Shown in pieces: positions 42,413 through 53,100 of a stretch of DNA of 64,000 nt. This DNA is from SZUA-370 sp034003955 (GTDB lineage: Bacteria > Spirochaetota > Spirochaetia > Treponematales > UBA12059). The translations under genes and the position numbers were made by a program. The stretch is from assembly GCA_034003955.1 (NCBI GenBank), contig JAVEXO010000003.1, forward strand, positions 32,884 to 96,883, in the 5' to 3' direction. Every line of letters begins with the position of its first letter. Within the stretch, counting starts at the first letter, position 1. The notes below the pieces were generated by a model. That model made no database searches. It was not told the origin of the DNA and saw only the letters and a list, made by a program, of their open reading frames with translations.

Positions 42413-43110
42413 AAGACGGGGGGAATCCTTGGCAGGGCACCTTCAGGAAGGGCATTGATGGTGCGCCAGTGTATGTAGGCGGGATTGCCCTCTCCTGCAG
42501 GATTAACAAATAACTCAAAGACACCACAATTACCCGTCGTCAAGAGGGGCATCCACTGCCGACAGCCAAAGGTCACACGTACCAGCCATTGTATGGTACC
42601 GCCATGCGATACGGCCACCAGGTTGCCGGTCGAATTCTTGGCAGTCTCCTTGAGGCTCTTCCAGGCCCTCGCAGCCCTCAGGTACAAGTCTTCAGCCTTC
42701 TCCGCACCGGGCACCGCCTCCCAGCTACGGTAAGAAAAGGCTGCCGATTCTTCTGGAAAGCGTTCTCTTGTTTCGTTCCAGGTGAGGCCTGTAAAGAGGC
42801 CTGTATCCAGCTCAGCCAGGAGGGGTTCAGGCCTGGGGACAGACAGGCCAAGGCTGGAGCATAGGATGTTTGCCGTTTGGGCAGCCCGTAGCTGTGGTGA
42901 GTGGACAAGACATGAAATATTCTTTTCACTCAGGTAGTCTACCAGTTCTATGGCCTGGGTCCTGCCATTATCATTGAGAGGATATTCAGAACGTCCCTGG
43001 ATTCGTCTTTCGGCGTTTGCCGCGGTTTCTCCATGCCTCACAATGAAGAAACTCATTGGTCTTGGTACATCAGAGAAGAATCTGGCATCGATGGTGTTGA
43101 GCTCATTCAT
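42409..43110 (-). CDS. Histidine phosphatase family protein
   Basis: The phosphoglycerate-mutase-like fold is shown by FIVRHGETAANAERRIQG, with phospho-His in RHGE, and the second His in LVAVSHGGTIQWL. Members include alpha-ribazole phosphatases and fructose-2,6-bisphosphatases, so the substrate is open. The start at 43110 has no good site; a Met at 43056 (MSFFIVRHGE) is an alternative. Confidence 0.87.
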   Translation of the reverse strand: MNELNTIDARFFSDVPRPMSFFIVRHGETAANAERRIQGRSEYPLNDNGRTQAIELVDYLSEKNISCLVHSPQLRAAQTANILCSSLGLSVPRPEPLLAELDTGLFTGLTWNETRERFPEESAAFSYRSWEAVPGAEKAEDLYLRAARAWKSLKETAKNSTGNLVAVSHGGTIQWLVRVTFGCRQWMPLLTTGNCGVFELFVNPAGEGNPAYIHWRTINALPEGALPRIPPVF

Positions 43111-43170
43111 AGGAGGGGACTATAGCATCCTGTGGCAGGCTGGCCAAGGGAGCCTGGCTACCGTGTGTGC

Positions 43171-43199
43171 TTGTACCGACTCAAAGCATGGGGTATCAT
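43171..43199 (+). promoter_or_regulatory. Promoter of the GH13/AddAB run
   Basis: TTGTAC, a 17-base spacer and TATCAT lie 36 bases upstream of the GH13 start. Confidence 0.55.
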
Positions 43200-43234
43200 C
43201 TACATACTCAATACAGTTCTAAAAAAGGAACGGC

Positions 43235-46200
43235 ATGATGAGCAATCCTGGCTGTAGAAATTTTGTAGTAACGCTCGGCTCCTTAAGCGCTTGCAAACAG
43301 AGTACCCCCTCCGGACAGAGTCCTTTCCGTTTCGAGTTCCACGTTTCCAGGCATGCGCGCGACAGGTTTGGCCTGTCAGGAGCTCCCTTCTTTAGCTCTG
43401 GTGGCGTTGTATTCGCCGACTATGCGGCCGCACGTAGCTTTGCAAAAAGAATAAACGAAAAAATGGCAAGCACCGGTGAAAAAGGCCCCTTCGTCAAGGC
43501 TGGAGTCATAAACGCCATGGCTCTGATCGATGAGATATTGCATGCCGTCTGTGCGCAATACCGGCAGAACGTCAGAGCTGACGCCTTCGACCAAGCCCTG
43601 CTCGGCGTCAAGGATGCCATAGGAGCCGAGGCGTCTATGGACAGCCTCCTGTCGTTTACAAAGGACTTTCCACCATCGAGTGTCTACGCAGAAGAAGAAT
43701 CGGCCGAGTCATGGCTGGATGGTCTGGCTGACGGCAGGGGTAAAAAGGCTATATCCCTCGAGGAACTCCTCTTGCAAAGACTGGCCAACGAGAATCCCGC
43801 ATTTCATCCATACAGTTTTCTCTTTGATTACAGTGAGCTCAGGACAAAAGCACCGATAGACGCAACCCTGGACGCCGCAGAGGCTGCCCTGGCGGGGCTT
43901 CCTCCATTCGGTCCCGACGGTGTGGACCTACCAAGCCTTCTCCGGGCACCAATGCTCGCCAGTCCGCATTCCCTGGCAGGCCAGCTCGCCTATATGAAGC
44001 GGCACTGGGGTCTCCTCATAGGTGACAAGCTAAGCAAGCTCCTCGGAGGGGCAGACATGCTAGCCGAGGAGGAGAGAGCGGTATTCCCGCCGGGGCCAGG
44101 ACCAATCCATGTGCCTTCGTATGGCTCCCTCGATGTAGAGTATGAAGGCTTCAGTGAAGACAAGGACTGGATGCCACGTGTCGTCATGATAGCCAAGAGC
44201 ACCTTAGTCTGGCTCGATCAGCTTTCAAAGCGCTATGGCCGAGACATACACACTCTGGACGCCATTCCAGAAGAGGAACTCGACATACTGGCATCCAGGG
44301 GCTTCAACGCCCTCTGGCTGATAGGTATATGGGAACGCAGCCAGGCTTCCAGGCGCATCAAGGAGCTATGCGGCAATCCGGAAGCTGCGGCCAGCGCCTA
44401 TTCATTGTTCGATTACGAGATAGCCTGGGAACTCGGCGGATGGTCTGCCTTGGAGACACTACGGGCAAAGACCCAGGCACGCGGCATTCGCCTTGCCGCC
44501 GACATGGTGCCAAACCATACCGGGCTAGACTCGTCCTGGATGCGCGATAGACCCGAGCTATTCATACGTCGATCCACCCCACCCTTCCCCTCATACAGCT
44601 ATTCTGGCGAGAACCTGTCTGAAGACAGACGCTTCGGGCTCTGGCTTGAGGACCATTACTACGACAGGAAGGATGCCGCCGTAACCTTCAAACGGGTAGA
44701 CTTCAGGACAGGCGAGTGTAGCTATGTCTACCACGGTAACGACGGTACGAGCATGCCCTGGAACGATACGGCGCAGATAGACTTTCTTAACCCCGCCGCA
44801 CGAGAGGCTGTCAAGGAACGCATCCTACACGTTGCCCGCAACTTTCCAATAATACGCTTTGACGCGGCAATGATACTGGCCAAGCGCTCGTTCAGGCGCT
44901 TGTGGTATCCCGAGCCTGGCGCAGGGGGAGCCATAGCAAGCCGCTTCGAGTCTGCAATGAATATCGATGCCTTCAATGAGGCCATCCCCGCAGAATTCTG
45001 GCGCGAGGTAGTAGACATGTGCGCTTCAGAGGCGCCCGAGACCCTGCTCCTGGCAGAAGCATTCTGGATGATGGAAGGCTACTTCGTACGAACCCTCGGC
45101 ATGCACAGGGTCTACAACTCGGCGTTTATGAACATGCTCAAGAACAAGCAGAATGCCGAGTACCGCCAGACCATAAAGAATACCCTGGAGTTCGACAAGG
45201 ATATACTAAAGCGATTCGTCAACTTCATGAACAACCCCGACGAGGATACCGCGGTAGCCCAATTTGGTAAGGACGACCATTACTTTGGCGTCTGTTCATT
45301 GATGGCTACTATGCCAGGGCTTCCCATGTTCGGCCACGGCCAGATAGAAGGCTTTACCGAGAAATACGGCATGGAGTACCGCAAGGCATACCACGACGAA
45401 CAGGCAGACCAGGCATTCGTCGGCAGACACGAGCATGAGATAGTGCCCCTCCTCAAGCGTCGCTACCTGTTCTCTGGGGTCGATCAATTCTTCTTGTACG
45501 ATTTATACAAGAACGATGGCTCGGTAGACGAGAATGTCTTTGCCTATTCCAACGGCTACGGTACCGAGAGGGCTCTCGTGCTATTCAACAATGCATGGGA
45601 ACGTTCTGCCGGCACCATACATCGCTCTAGTCCCTTTGCAGAAAAAAGCCAGGCTGGATCTCAATACGGCGTGACCAGAACCCTCGCCGAAGGCCTTGGC
45701 CTCAAGCGCGGCAAAGGCCGATTCATGCTTGCCACAGAGATGAAGAGTGGGCTGTGTTTCATAAGGCGGACAGACACAATCTTCAAGCATGGCCTCTCGG
45801 TGGCTCTCAATGGTTTCCAGTGCCAAGTATTCACCACTATATACGAAATTGAAGACGACAAATCAGGATCCTATTCCGCCCTCTGCGACTCGCTCTCCGG
45901 CTCCGGAGTCAGGGATATTGGCTGGGCCCTACAGGACCACAACCTGGCCGAGCTGTATGCAGCCTGGGACGGAGCATTTGGCCAGGCTCACTTCAAGAGA
46001 GAAAAGACAGATGTCACCAGCGCACAGAGTCTAGACAAGACAGGCATCATATCCTTCATCAAGACGGCCATGCGTTTTGTAGGTTTAAAGAAAGAAACCA
46101 TGGCCTTGCCTACGGCACAGCGACTAGAAACCATGGCCGATGCCTGCCTCGCAGCCGCCGAGATGGTGCAGACACTACTAGCACAAGACAGGGCAGGTAT

Positions 46201-46867
46201 GACGACAGACAAGAAGGCCAGAGGTGTAACAAAGCACAGCCTTTCTGATAGGATTAACGCTACTCCCATGGCCGCCGAGGCCTTACAGGCTCTCGTGGCC
46301 CTCTTACCTATAGCCTATCTTTCTGGTTTCCTGGCCGACACAAGCGAGACATCGGCAGAAGCCAGAGCACTGGCAGATTCTTGGGGCATGGCTCGTAAGA
46401 CGCGCGAAGCCTTGATGCTAGCAGGATCATCATGGGACGTCGCCGAACTAGCATCCAGCCTGGCTGTGGCCCTTCTAGGCAGGCTCTATACCATGACGGG
46501 CCCAGATCGCCTAAAGAATATTGACACCCAGGATGTCGCGACCATGACCACTATCGTGGACCTGGTGGCAGGAGATGACGAAGCCAGGAATTGCTTGGGG
46601 GTAAACCTCTGGGAGGGCACGACATGGTTTAGCGCCGAGCGCTATCGTCTTATCTCTACCGTCATTGCCGCTAACATCATCATGCTTGGCGTTGCAAAGG
46701 AGGGAGCTGTCTTAACGAAGCTTGCCGCCTTCGACGAGGCCGCCTTGGCTACCGGCTGGAGCCTCGACGCGATGGCCACGCCAGCAGGCATGGCTGGTCT
46801 AGCAAGCAAGGCAAAGAAGCCAAGCGCTAAAGACACAAAAAAAGGCACTAAGGAGCAAGAACAATGA
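43235..46867 (+). CDS. Giant GH13 (alpha-amylase family) protein, 1210 aa
   Basis: The GH13 barrel occupies roughly residues 310-760: LAADMVPNHTGLD (about 421), RFDAAMILAK with the nucleophile Asp (about 540), LLLAEAFW with the acid Glu (about 607), and NNPDEDTA in place of the usual NHDE (about 668). The N-terminal 300 residues and the C-terminal 440 residues are of unknown fold. There is no signal peptide, so it acts in the cytoplasm on alpha-glucans. The exact reaction, hydrolase or transglycosylase, cannot be told. It overlaps the flavin reductase gene by 4 bases. Confidence 0.88.
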   Translation: MMSNPGCRNFVVTLGSLSACKQSTPSGQSPFRFEFHVSRHARDRFGLSGAPFFSSGGVVFADYAAARSFAKRINEKMASTGEKGPFVKAGVINAMALIDEILHAVCAQYRQNVRADAFDQALLGVKDAIGAEASMDSLLSFTKDFPPSSVYAEEESAESWLDGLADGRGKKAISLEELLLQRLANENPAFHPYSFLFDYSELRTKAPIDATLDAAEAALAGLPPFGPDGVDLPSLLRAPMLASPHSLAGQLAYMKRHWGLLIGDKLSKLLGGADMLAEEERAVFPPGPGPIHVPSYGSLDVEYEGFSEDKDWMPRVVMIAKSTLVWLDQLSKRYGRDIHTLDAIPEEELDILASRGFNALWLIGIWERSQASRRIKELCGNPEAAASAYSLFDYEIAWELGGWSALETLRAKTQARGIRLAADMVPNHTGLDSSWMRDRPELFIRRSTPPFPSYSYSGENLSEDRRFGLWLEDHYYDRKDAAVTFKRVDFRTGECSYVYHGNDGTSMPWNDTAQIDFLNPAAREAVKERILHVARNFPIIRFDAAMILAKRSFRRLWYPEPGAGGAIASRFESAMNIDAFNEAIPAEFWREVVDMCASEAPETLLLAEAFWMMEGYFVRTLGMHRVYNSAFMNMLKNKQNAEYRQTIKNTLEFDKDILKRFVNFMNNPDEDTAVAQFGKDDHYFGVCSLMATMPGLPMFGHGQIEGFTEKYGMEYRKAYHDEQADQAFVGRHEHEIVPLLKRRYLFSGVDQFFLYDLYKNDGSVDENVFAYSNGYGTERALVLFNNAWERSAGTIHRSSPFAEKSQAGSQYGVTRTLAEGLGLKRGKGRFMLATEMKSGLCFIRRTDTIFKHGLSVALNGFQCQVFTTIYEIEDDKSGSYSALCDSLSGSGVRDIGWALQDHNLAELYAAWDGAFGQAHFKREKTDVTSAQSLDKTGIISFIKTAMRFVGLKKETMALPTAQRLETMADACLAAAEMVQTLLAQDRAGMTTDKKARGVTKHSLSDRINATPMAAEALQALVALLPIAYLSGFLADTSETSAEARALADSWGMARKTREALMLAGSSWDVAELASSLAVALLGRLYTMTGPDRLKNIDTQDVATMTTIVDLVAGDDEARNCLGVNLWEGTTWFSAERYRLISTVIAANIIMLGVAKEGAVLTKLAAFDEAALATGWSLDAMATPAGMAGLASKAKKPSAKDTKKGTKEQEQ

Positions 46868-47367
46868 GCTTCCACGAAATAAGCACCCGAGCCATAGCAG
46901 GGAACGTCTTCGATAGAATAGAGAAGACATGGATGCTGGTCAGTGCGGGCACCCTCGACTCCTGGAACACGATGACGGCTAACTGGGGCGGACTTGGACA
47001 TCTATGGAACCGTGACGTGGCCTTCGTATTCGTACGGCCTACGAGGCATACCTATGAATTCATAGAGAGCTCAGGCTCCTTGACGCTTTCTTTCTTCGAT
47101 GAAAGCTGGCGCGATGCCCTCAAGATATGCGGCAAGGTCTCAGGAAGAGACTCAGACAAGGCTGCCCTGACCGGTCTAAAAGCCCTGGAGATCAAGCCTG
47201 GCTACATAGGCTTTGAACAGGCGCAGCTGACGCTCGCATGCCGTGTCATTCACAAGCAGGACATAGACCCTGCCTGCTTCGTCGATCCATCGCTTGAGAA
47301 ACATTACAACGACGACTACCACAGGCTGTACGTGGCAGAAATACTGGCAACACTGGCTCACGCTTGA
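46864..47367 (+). CDS. Flavin reductase-like (FMN split-barrel) protein
   Basis: The 167-residue protein shows the flavin reductase-like pattern: MTANWGGLGHLWNRDVAFVF (near residue 37), RPTRHTYEFIESSGSLTLSF and DKAALTGLKALEIKPG. It binds FMN and may reduce free flavin or act as an oxidoreductase in stress. It overlaps the GH13 gene by 4 bases and is followed by the AddB-like gene. Confidence 0.9.
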   Translation: MSFHEISTRAIAGNVFDRIEKTWMLVSAGTLDSWNTMTANWGGLGHLWNRDVAFVFVRPTRHTYEFIESSGSLTLSFFDESWRDALKICGKVSGRDSDKAALTGLKALEIKPGYIGFEQAQLTLACRVIHKQDIDPACFVDPSLEKHYNDDYHRLYVAEILATLAHA

Positions 47368-47370
47368 ACC

Positions 47371-50112
47371 ATGCCAGATCGTAGCCTGGAACTTGTACTG
47401 GAACGTCTCGATGACAGGAATACTCGCTTCGTCTTTCCTAGCGAGATAGCCGCATCATCCATGCTGGTAGCCGCCCTCGCTGCAAGCGGTAGAAAGGCCT
47501 TATCATCCAGGCGCTTCATAGGATGGGACGCCTTCAAGGCCGAGGTCTTTGCGGGAGTAGCCGAAGGTCGCCCCTCTACAAAGGCCATTAGATCGATATT
47601 CGCCCGCATGCTTGCCGCAGACAATGCTCACTCGCCTTTCCTTACATCAATAGTACCGATGCAGGCTGCGAGTGCCTCCTTACGATTCGCACGCTCAATA
47701 GCCGCCGCCCTGCCATCTCTACGATCTGTACCAGAAGGCCCGGGTAGCCAACTGGCAGACTGGCGGGAGCTTAGAAGCCGCTACCAGGCATTCATGCTCG
47801 ACAGGGGGCTGTACGAGGCATCATGGCTTGGGCGCAATGCCGCCGGCAGCAATGAAAAATGGTTGCTCTTGTATCCAGACCTCACAGAGGACTGGATGGA
47901 TTACCAGGAGGCTGCCTGCTCTATGCCTGATGGAACGCTTGTACTGTCTGGCGAGCTAGGCACAGAGCCCGTACCCGCCGCCAGGTTCGGCACCGTCGTG
48001 GAGGAGCTACGAGCCGTCCTTCTTACCATACGCGAGGCCGTATCCAAAGGAGCGGACCCCGCCGGTATCATAATAAGTGCGGCCGCCCCAGAATCTGTAC
48101 TGCCCATCCTGGAACGCGAAGCCGCCGTGGCCGGAGTACCCCTGGACATACGCGAAGGCAGGCCTCTGTCAGAAGGCTCAGGCGGTAGGCTCCTGTCAGA
48201 TGCCATTGCAGTGTCAAGAAGCCGCATGTCATTTCAGAGCCTCCGCCGCCTGCTACTCGACGCATCAAGGCCATGGAAGGAAAGCGACACAGCAAGGCGA
48301 CTCTTAGCCATAGGCATAGCCAAGCATATCGTGGCTCCCCTACCCGATGGCGATGACGTATGGGAGACATCTATAGGAAACGATGAGGCTGCCAGGCGTC
48401 TATATAGAGGCCTGCGTACGGCGTGTTCAAGAATAGCCGGCGCAAAGGGATTCCGCTCTCTTCGCTCTGCCTTCGATGCATTTCGTCGCGCCTTTCTTGA
48501 CGAGTCGGCATGGAGCCCCGGCCAGAATGACGAGATAGCCCGTTGCCTTCTCGTACTCGATGAACTTGAGGAGGCAAGCCTTGCCGCGGGTCTGTTACCG
48601 GACACCATTCCTAACGCGGCCGACGCCTACCTGGAATGTCTTGAAGATACCCGCTACCTACCTGTCTCAGAATCTGGCGGGATAGCCGTGTATCGCTTTC
48701 CTGTAGCGGCCGGTTCCAAGCCAGATATGCATTTTGTAGTAAACCTGGCTCAAGGCGCCGCCGTGGCTGCAGCAAGACCATTGTCGTTTCTGAGATCAGA
48801 TGTACGTGATGGGTTAGGAGCCAAGGACCTTGATATATCGTCGGGCCTCATTCGCCTTCTGGCTCATTCAGGCTCGCGTGTCTTTCTTAGCTTCTCAGAA
48901 GATGGACCAGATGGGGTACGCCCGCCCCACCCTGCAATAATCGCCAGTGCTCCCTCGACCCTGGGCATGGGCTACGAACGAGAGGCGTGGCTCCCAAGCC
49001 GAGAGGCCGATGCCCTGAGCATGGAAGAGGCCTTTCCCTCACAGGTCTCCAGTGCTCAGGCTGCCCTGCAGACTATATTCAGAGACTCAAATGACTGGGC
49101 TCTTGGCATACCCGAGGCTCCGATAGCCATGGCTCAGTCGAGCGCCGAGGCCATCAAGCAGGCCATGAACCATGATGGGCGGCTACGACTATCTGCTACA
49201 TCTATAAGCGAGTACCGTTCATGCGCCTTCCGCCGTGTGTTCACCAGCCAACTCGCTGTGAGACCCGTAGACTCGGGTCTATCGTTTATAGACAATCGCC
49301 TCTTAGGGCAGATATACCACGAGGCCTTTGGCCGCCTTCTTGAACCGCTGGCCAATGCAGGCCTTTCAATCATAGCCCCGAGTCTTGCATCACAGACTGG
49401 CCATGAAGGGGCGAGTCTGGCCGCCGGAGAGACAGCCAGGCCGAGTGACGCCGATATAGAGAAAGCGATGCGCGAGGCCATAGAGGCCGTTGCCCGTGAA
49501 CGCGGTCCCATGGCCGGCCTCCTCGTAGGTTCTACCGAACCAATACTCCTGTGGCATTTCAAGCGTGCCAGCGCAAGCCTCTTGTCGGTCCTGGATGGCC
49601 AGATACCCGTGATGGTAGATGACAAAAGCCTCTCGGCACGCCTAGAAACCCTCAACCTTGAACTATATGGCAGACCAGACCTCATATGCGTGTCGGCCGC
49701 AGACGAAAGCCGCTCAAGAGCCACAATCGTCGATTACAAGAAATCTAGAATACCGACGAAGGCCGAACTCGAACCAGGAGAAGATGGCTCTGCCTCAGCA
49801 ATACAGATACCGGCCTACGCCTTCCTGGCAGAATCCGCAGGTTTTAAACCAGAAGCAGCGTACTACCTGTCTATAGAAGGGGCGGGGCCACCCAACAAGG
49901 GTCTGCTCCTGGTATTCGGGCCAGGCCCCAAGCCGGTACTATCAGACGACATGATGCCCCTCCTTAAGCCAGCACTCGAGAGGGCTGCGGCGGCGGCGGC
50001 CGATATAGTCAACAGGGGCATAGTCTTTGTGCCTGCCATGCGTGACAGGGCTAAGGTATGCCAGCTGTGCGATCTGCGAGCGGTCTGTCGTACACACTAC
50101 ATGGTGAGGTAA
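47371..50112 (+). CDS. addB: AddB-like PD-(D/E)XK nuclease subunit
   Basis: The 913-residue protein has a helicase-like region that lacks a Walker A motif at the N-terminus. The C-terminal nuclease domain (from about 610) has a Cys at about 617, the GRPDLICV and ATIVDYKKS motifs, and three more Cys in CQLCDLRAVC at the end. The four Cys fit the iron-sulfur staple of AddB. It should work with AddA to process double-strand breaks. A 3-base gap separates it from addA. Confidence 0.85.
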   Translation: MPDRSLELVLERLDDRNTRFVFPSEIAASSMLVAALAASGRKALSSRRFIGWDAFKAEVFAGVAEGRPSTKAIRSIFARMLAADNAHSPFLTSIVPMQAASASLRFARSIAAALPSLRSVPEGPGSQLADWRELRSRYQAFMLDRGLYEASWLGRNAAGSNEKWLLLYPDLTEDWMDYQEAACSMPDGTLVLSGELGTEPVPAARFGTVVEELRAVLLTIREAVSKGADPAGIIISAAAPESVLPILEREAAVAGVPLDIREGRPLSEGSGGRLLSDAIAVSRSRMSFQSLRRLLLDASRPWKESDTARRLLAIGIAKHIVAPLPDGDDVWETSIGNDEAARRLYRGLRTACSRIAGAKGFRSLRSAFDAFRRAFLDESAWSPGQNDEIARCLLVLDELEEASLAAGLLPDTIPNAADAYLECLEDTRYLPVSESGGIAVYRFPVAAGSKPDMHFVVNLAQGAAVAAARPLSFLRSDVRDGLGAKDLDISSGLIRLLAHSGSRVFLSFSEDGPDGVRPPHPAIIASAPSTLGMGYEREAWLPSREADALSMEEAFPSQVSSAQAALQTIFRDSNDWALGIPEAPIAMAQSSAEAIKQAMNHDGRLRLSATSISEYRSCAFRRVFTSQLAVRPVDSGLSFIDNRLLGQIYHEAFGRLLEPLANAGLSIIAPSLASQTGHEGASLAAGETARPSDADIEKAMREAIEAVARERGPMAGLLVGSTEPILLWHFKRASASLLSVLDGQIPVMVDDKSLSARLETLNLELYGRPDLICVSAADESRSRATIVDYKKSRIPTKAELEPGEDGSASAIQIPAYAFLAESAGFKPEAAYYLSIEGAGPPNKGLLLVFGPGPKPVLSDDMMPLLKPALERAAAAAADIVNRGIVFVPAMRDRAKVCQLCDLRAVCRTHYMVR

Positions 50113-50114
50113 AC

Positions 50115-53100
50115 ATGAGTGTATGGAGTGATATGCTACGGGGGCTCGACCCCGAGCGACAATTGCCAGCTGTCCTGGAGACGAGGTCGGCCGTCGTCTC
50201 TGCCGGTGCCGGCTCGGGCAAGACAAGGGTGCTAGCCGTCAGATATCTTCATCTTGTCAAGGAACGTGGCATTCCACCTGAACGCATACTATGCCTGACC
50301 TTTACAAAAAAGGCAGCCGCGGAGATGAGCGAGAGGATACGGGGCATGTTAGCCGCCTGTGCCGTAGATGATGATGATTTCCTTCGTGCACTCGAAGCAT
50401 TCCCTTCTTCGCGTGTCTCTACCCTCGACTCATTCTGCGCAGAAGTCGCCCGCTGTGGTTGCCCTCGCTGGGGAGTGGCCCCGGATTTCTCTGTAGACAA
50501 GCAGCCGGAGCAAGACCTGCTGTCGGCTCTAGCCATAGAATTCCTCCTTAAGCGGCGCAAGGACCCGATAGCGGCATCATTCATGGCGGCATCTGGATTC
50601 GAGCAGGCTGTGACAGCCCTCATAAGCCTGGCCAGCGGCAGGGAAGGTCTCATAGCCACCGACAGGAATTTTGATATAGAGAGTCAGGATGCCCAGCTTA
50701 TGAGCATGCTGGTAGACTTGCATGCCAGGCTCTATGAGCAACTGATAGCCGGCATTTCTTTGGAACCAGGGACGGGCAAGGGCGCTCTAGCCTGGAGAGA
50801 TATATCAGCCGATTTTCCTTCAACCCCCCCTACGGTGAGTAGCCGAGACGAGCTTGAGCTGGCACTTAAAGACTACAGGTCAATTACGTCTTTGCGCGTT
50901 GCAACAGGCAATTCAGCTGGGGCTCAGTACTACAACACGGCCGGCAAGCTTGCAAAACCTTTGGCTACCATGGCCCTGCTGGCCGTACAAGCCTTGCTCG
51001 ACGAGCGTCGGGCCGCCTCCTTGAGCCTTCTTTACGATTTCGTAGTAGAAGCAGCAGAGGCACGAGCCTCATCCGCTACCCTCTCCTTTTCAGACGTTTC
51101 AGCCATAGCGCTCAAGACACTGGAGACCGATACGGTGCTGAGAGACTGGTATACATCACGCTACGACGCCATCATGGTAGACGAATTCCAGGACGACAAT
51201 GATCTACAGAAACGCATCCTGTATTGCCTGGCCGAACGCAGAAAGGGCCGCACAGAGGAGACTGGAAGCGACACACACACTAAGGTTGGCGTGGCAAATC
51301 TTGAGCCAGGGGTCTTATTCTTCGTGGGCGACGAGAAACAGAGCATCTATGCGTTCCGAGGTGCCGATGTAACAGTATTCAGGGGTCTGTCGTCAGAATT
51401 ATCCGGCGCACCGGGGGGCCTTGGCATGCACAGCCTGGACATCAACTGGCGCTCTGAACCGGGTCTCATAGACTTCTTCAATAGAACCTTCTCAGCCGTG
51501 CTTCCCTCTCCCGATGACCCTTTCGCCAAGGACTACGAGGCCCGTTTCGCAGGCCTGGAAGCAGGACCGGCGACTGAAGGGGTAGAACCTTCTGTTGTAT
51601 ACCTGGAATCTAACGAGCCAGACGATGACTCGATGCTGTCTTCCGGGGAGGCTGAATCCTGGCGCATAGCAGAACTCGTCCGCTCCCTCGTCGGCGACGG
51701 CACCATCATCTCAGCCAAGGGCCCAGATGGTGGCAAGGTGGCCAGAGCCTGTCGCTATGATGATATAGCCATACTGTTCAAATCGACGGCTAGCCAGAAT
51801 ATCGTGGAACGGTATTTCAGGTTGCTTGGTATTCCATACACCGCCTCCTCCACCTCAGGCCTCTTTACCGAGTCAATCCTGGGTGACATCTATGCCATGC
51901 TCAGGTTGGCGGTCTATCCAGACGACAGGATGGCCTTTGCAAGCGTCATGCGCGGACCCTTGGCGAGGCTGTCTGATGACAGCCTCTTTGCCGCCCTGTC
52001 TCCAGGCGCCACTGGCCCTGACGGCCTCATGGGTCTAGACCCTTCGATACTGACAGAAGATGACAGGTCCAGATTCATAGCGGTCCTCGACAGCTGGAAC
52101 GGTGTCAAGAGCCTAGCCGACAGGGAACCTCTGAGGCGTATCATAGAGTACCTCTGGTACGAACGCGGCCTGCGCTGGAACGTGCTCAAGGACCCTAACG
52201 CCTCTTCATTCCTTGAACACTTCGACTATGCCTGGTCACTGGCGGTCGCCGCCGACTCCAGGGCTGAGCGTCTGGTAGACCTCGTCGCGGCCCTTGAACC
52301 CAGAATGGGAGAACTCGATCGTTTCGACGAGACCGTCCTCAGGGAAAGCTCCAGGGGCGTTTCCATAATGACCGTGCACATGAGCAAGGGTCTGGAATTT
52401 CCTGTGGTCATCCTCCCTGATGTAGAGTCCAAGAGCCGATTAGACACCCGATCACCCATAGCATCGGCAGGACCCTTAGGGCCTTCTGTCAGGCTTTTAA
52501 ACCAGGATGGCGAGCCCTTCGACCCGGTAGCAGAGCTCTTGCTAGCCAAGAAAAAGTTCGACAGGGACGAAGGTGAAGACGCCATGGATGAGTCAATCGC
52601 CGAGACAGCACGCTTGTTCTATGTAGCCTGCACCCGCGCCATCTGTCGGCTCTATATGATAGGCAAGGTGCCACGTAACGCAGACAGCAAGGGCCTCAGT
52701 TTCAGAAGCCTCTTCCTCCGCGCCTGGCCATGGGCGGGGCCCTTGAATCAAGGAGATGATGATTTCATCTCCGAGCGGCCCGAGGATGCCCCCGGAGTGC
52801 TATCGGTCCAATACGTTCCTGCGCGCTCACGAGCAGAGGCCGCCCACCTTGCAGACGCGGCAGGAAAATCGGGGGCTGACAGAGCCCGTTCATGCGCTGC
52901 CGCACCATCTAGAGCCGTGAATGAACGAAAGGCACGATGGTCGGTAACAGGAGCCGCCGCTCACCTAGAAAAGGCGAGGCAGAACATCGACACTGAGGCA
53001 ATCCGGCGGCAGGATATAGCCATCCAGAGCGAATCAGACCCGCATGAATCAGAGCCGATCGCCCCATCCTTGAGTGAAGCAGAATTCGGCACCCTCTGTC

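Noticed and set aside
49134..49724. A 196-codon minus frame opposite addB
   Set aside because: It is antisense to the nuclease domain and has Arg/Ser-rich shadow composition.
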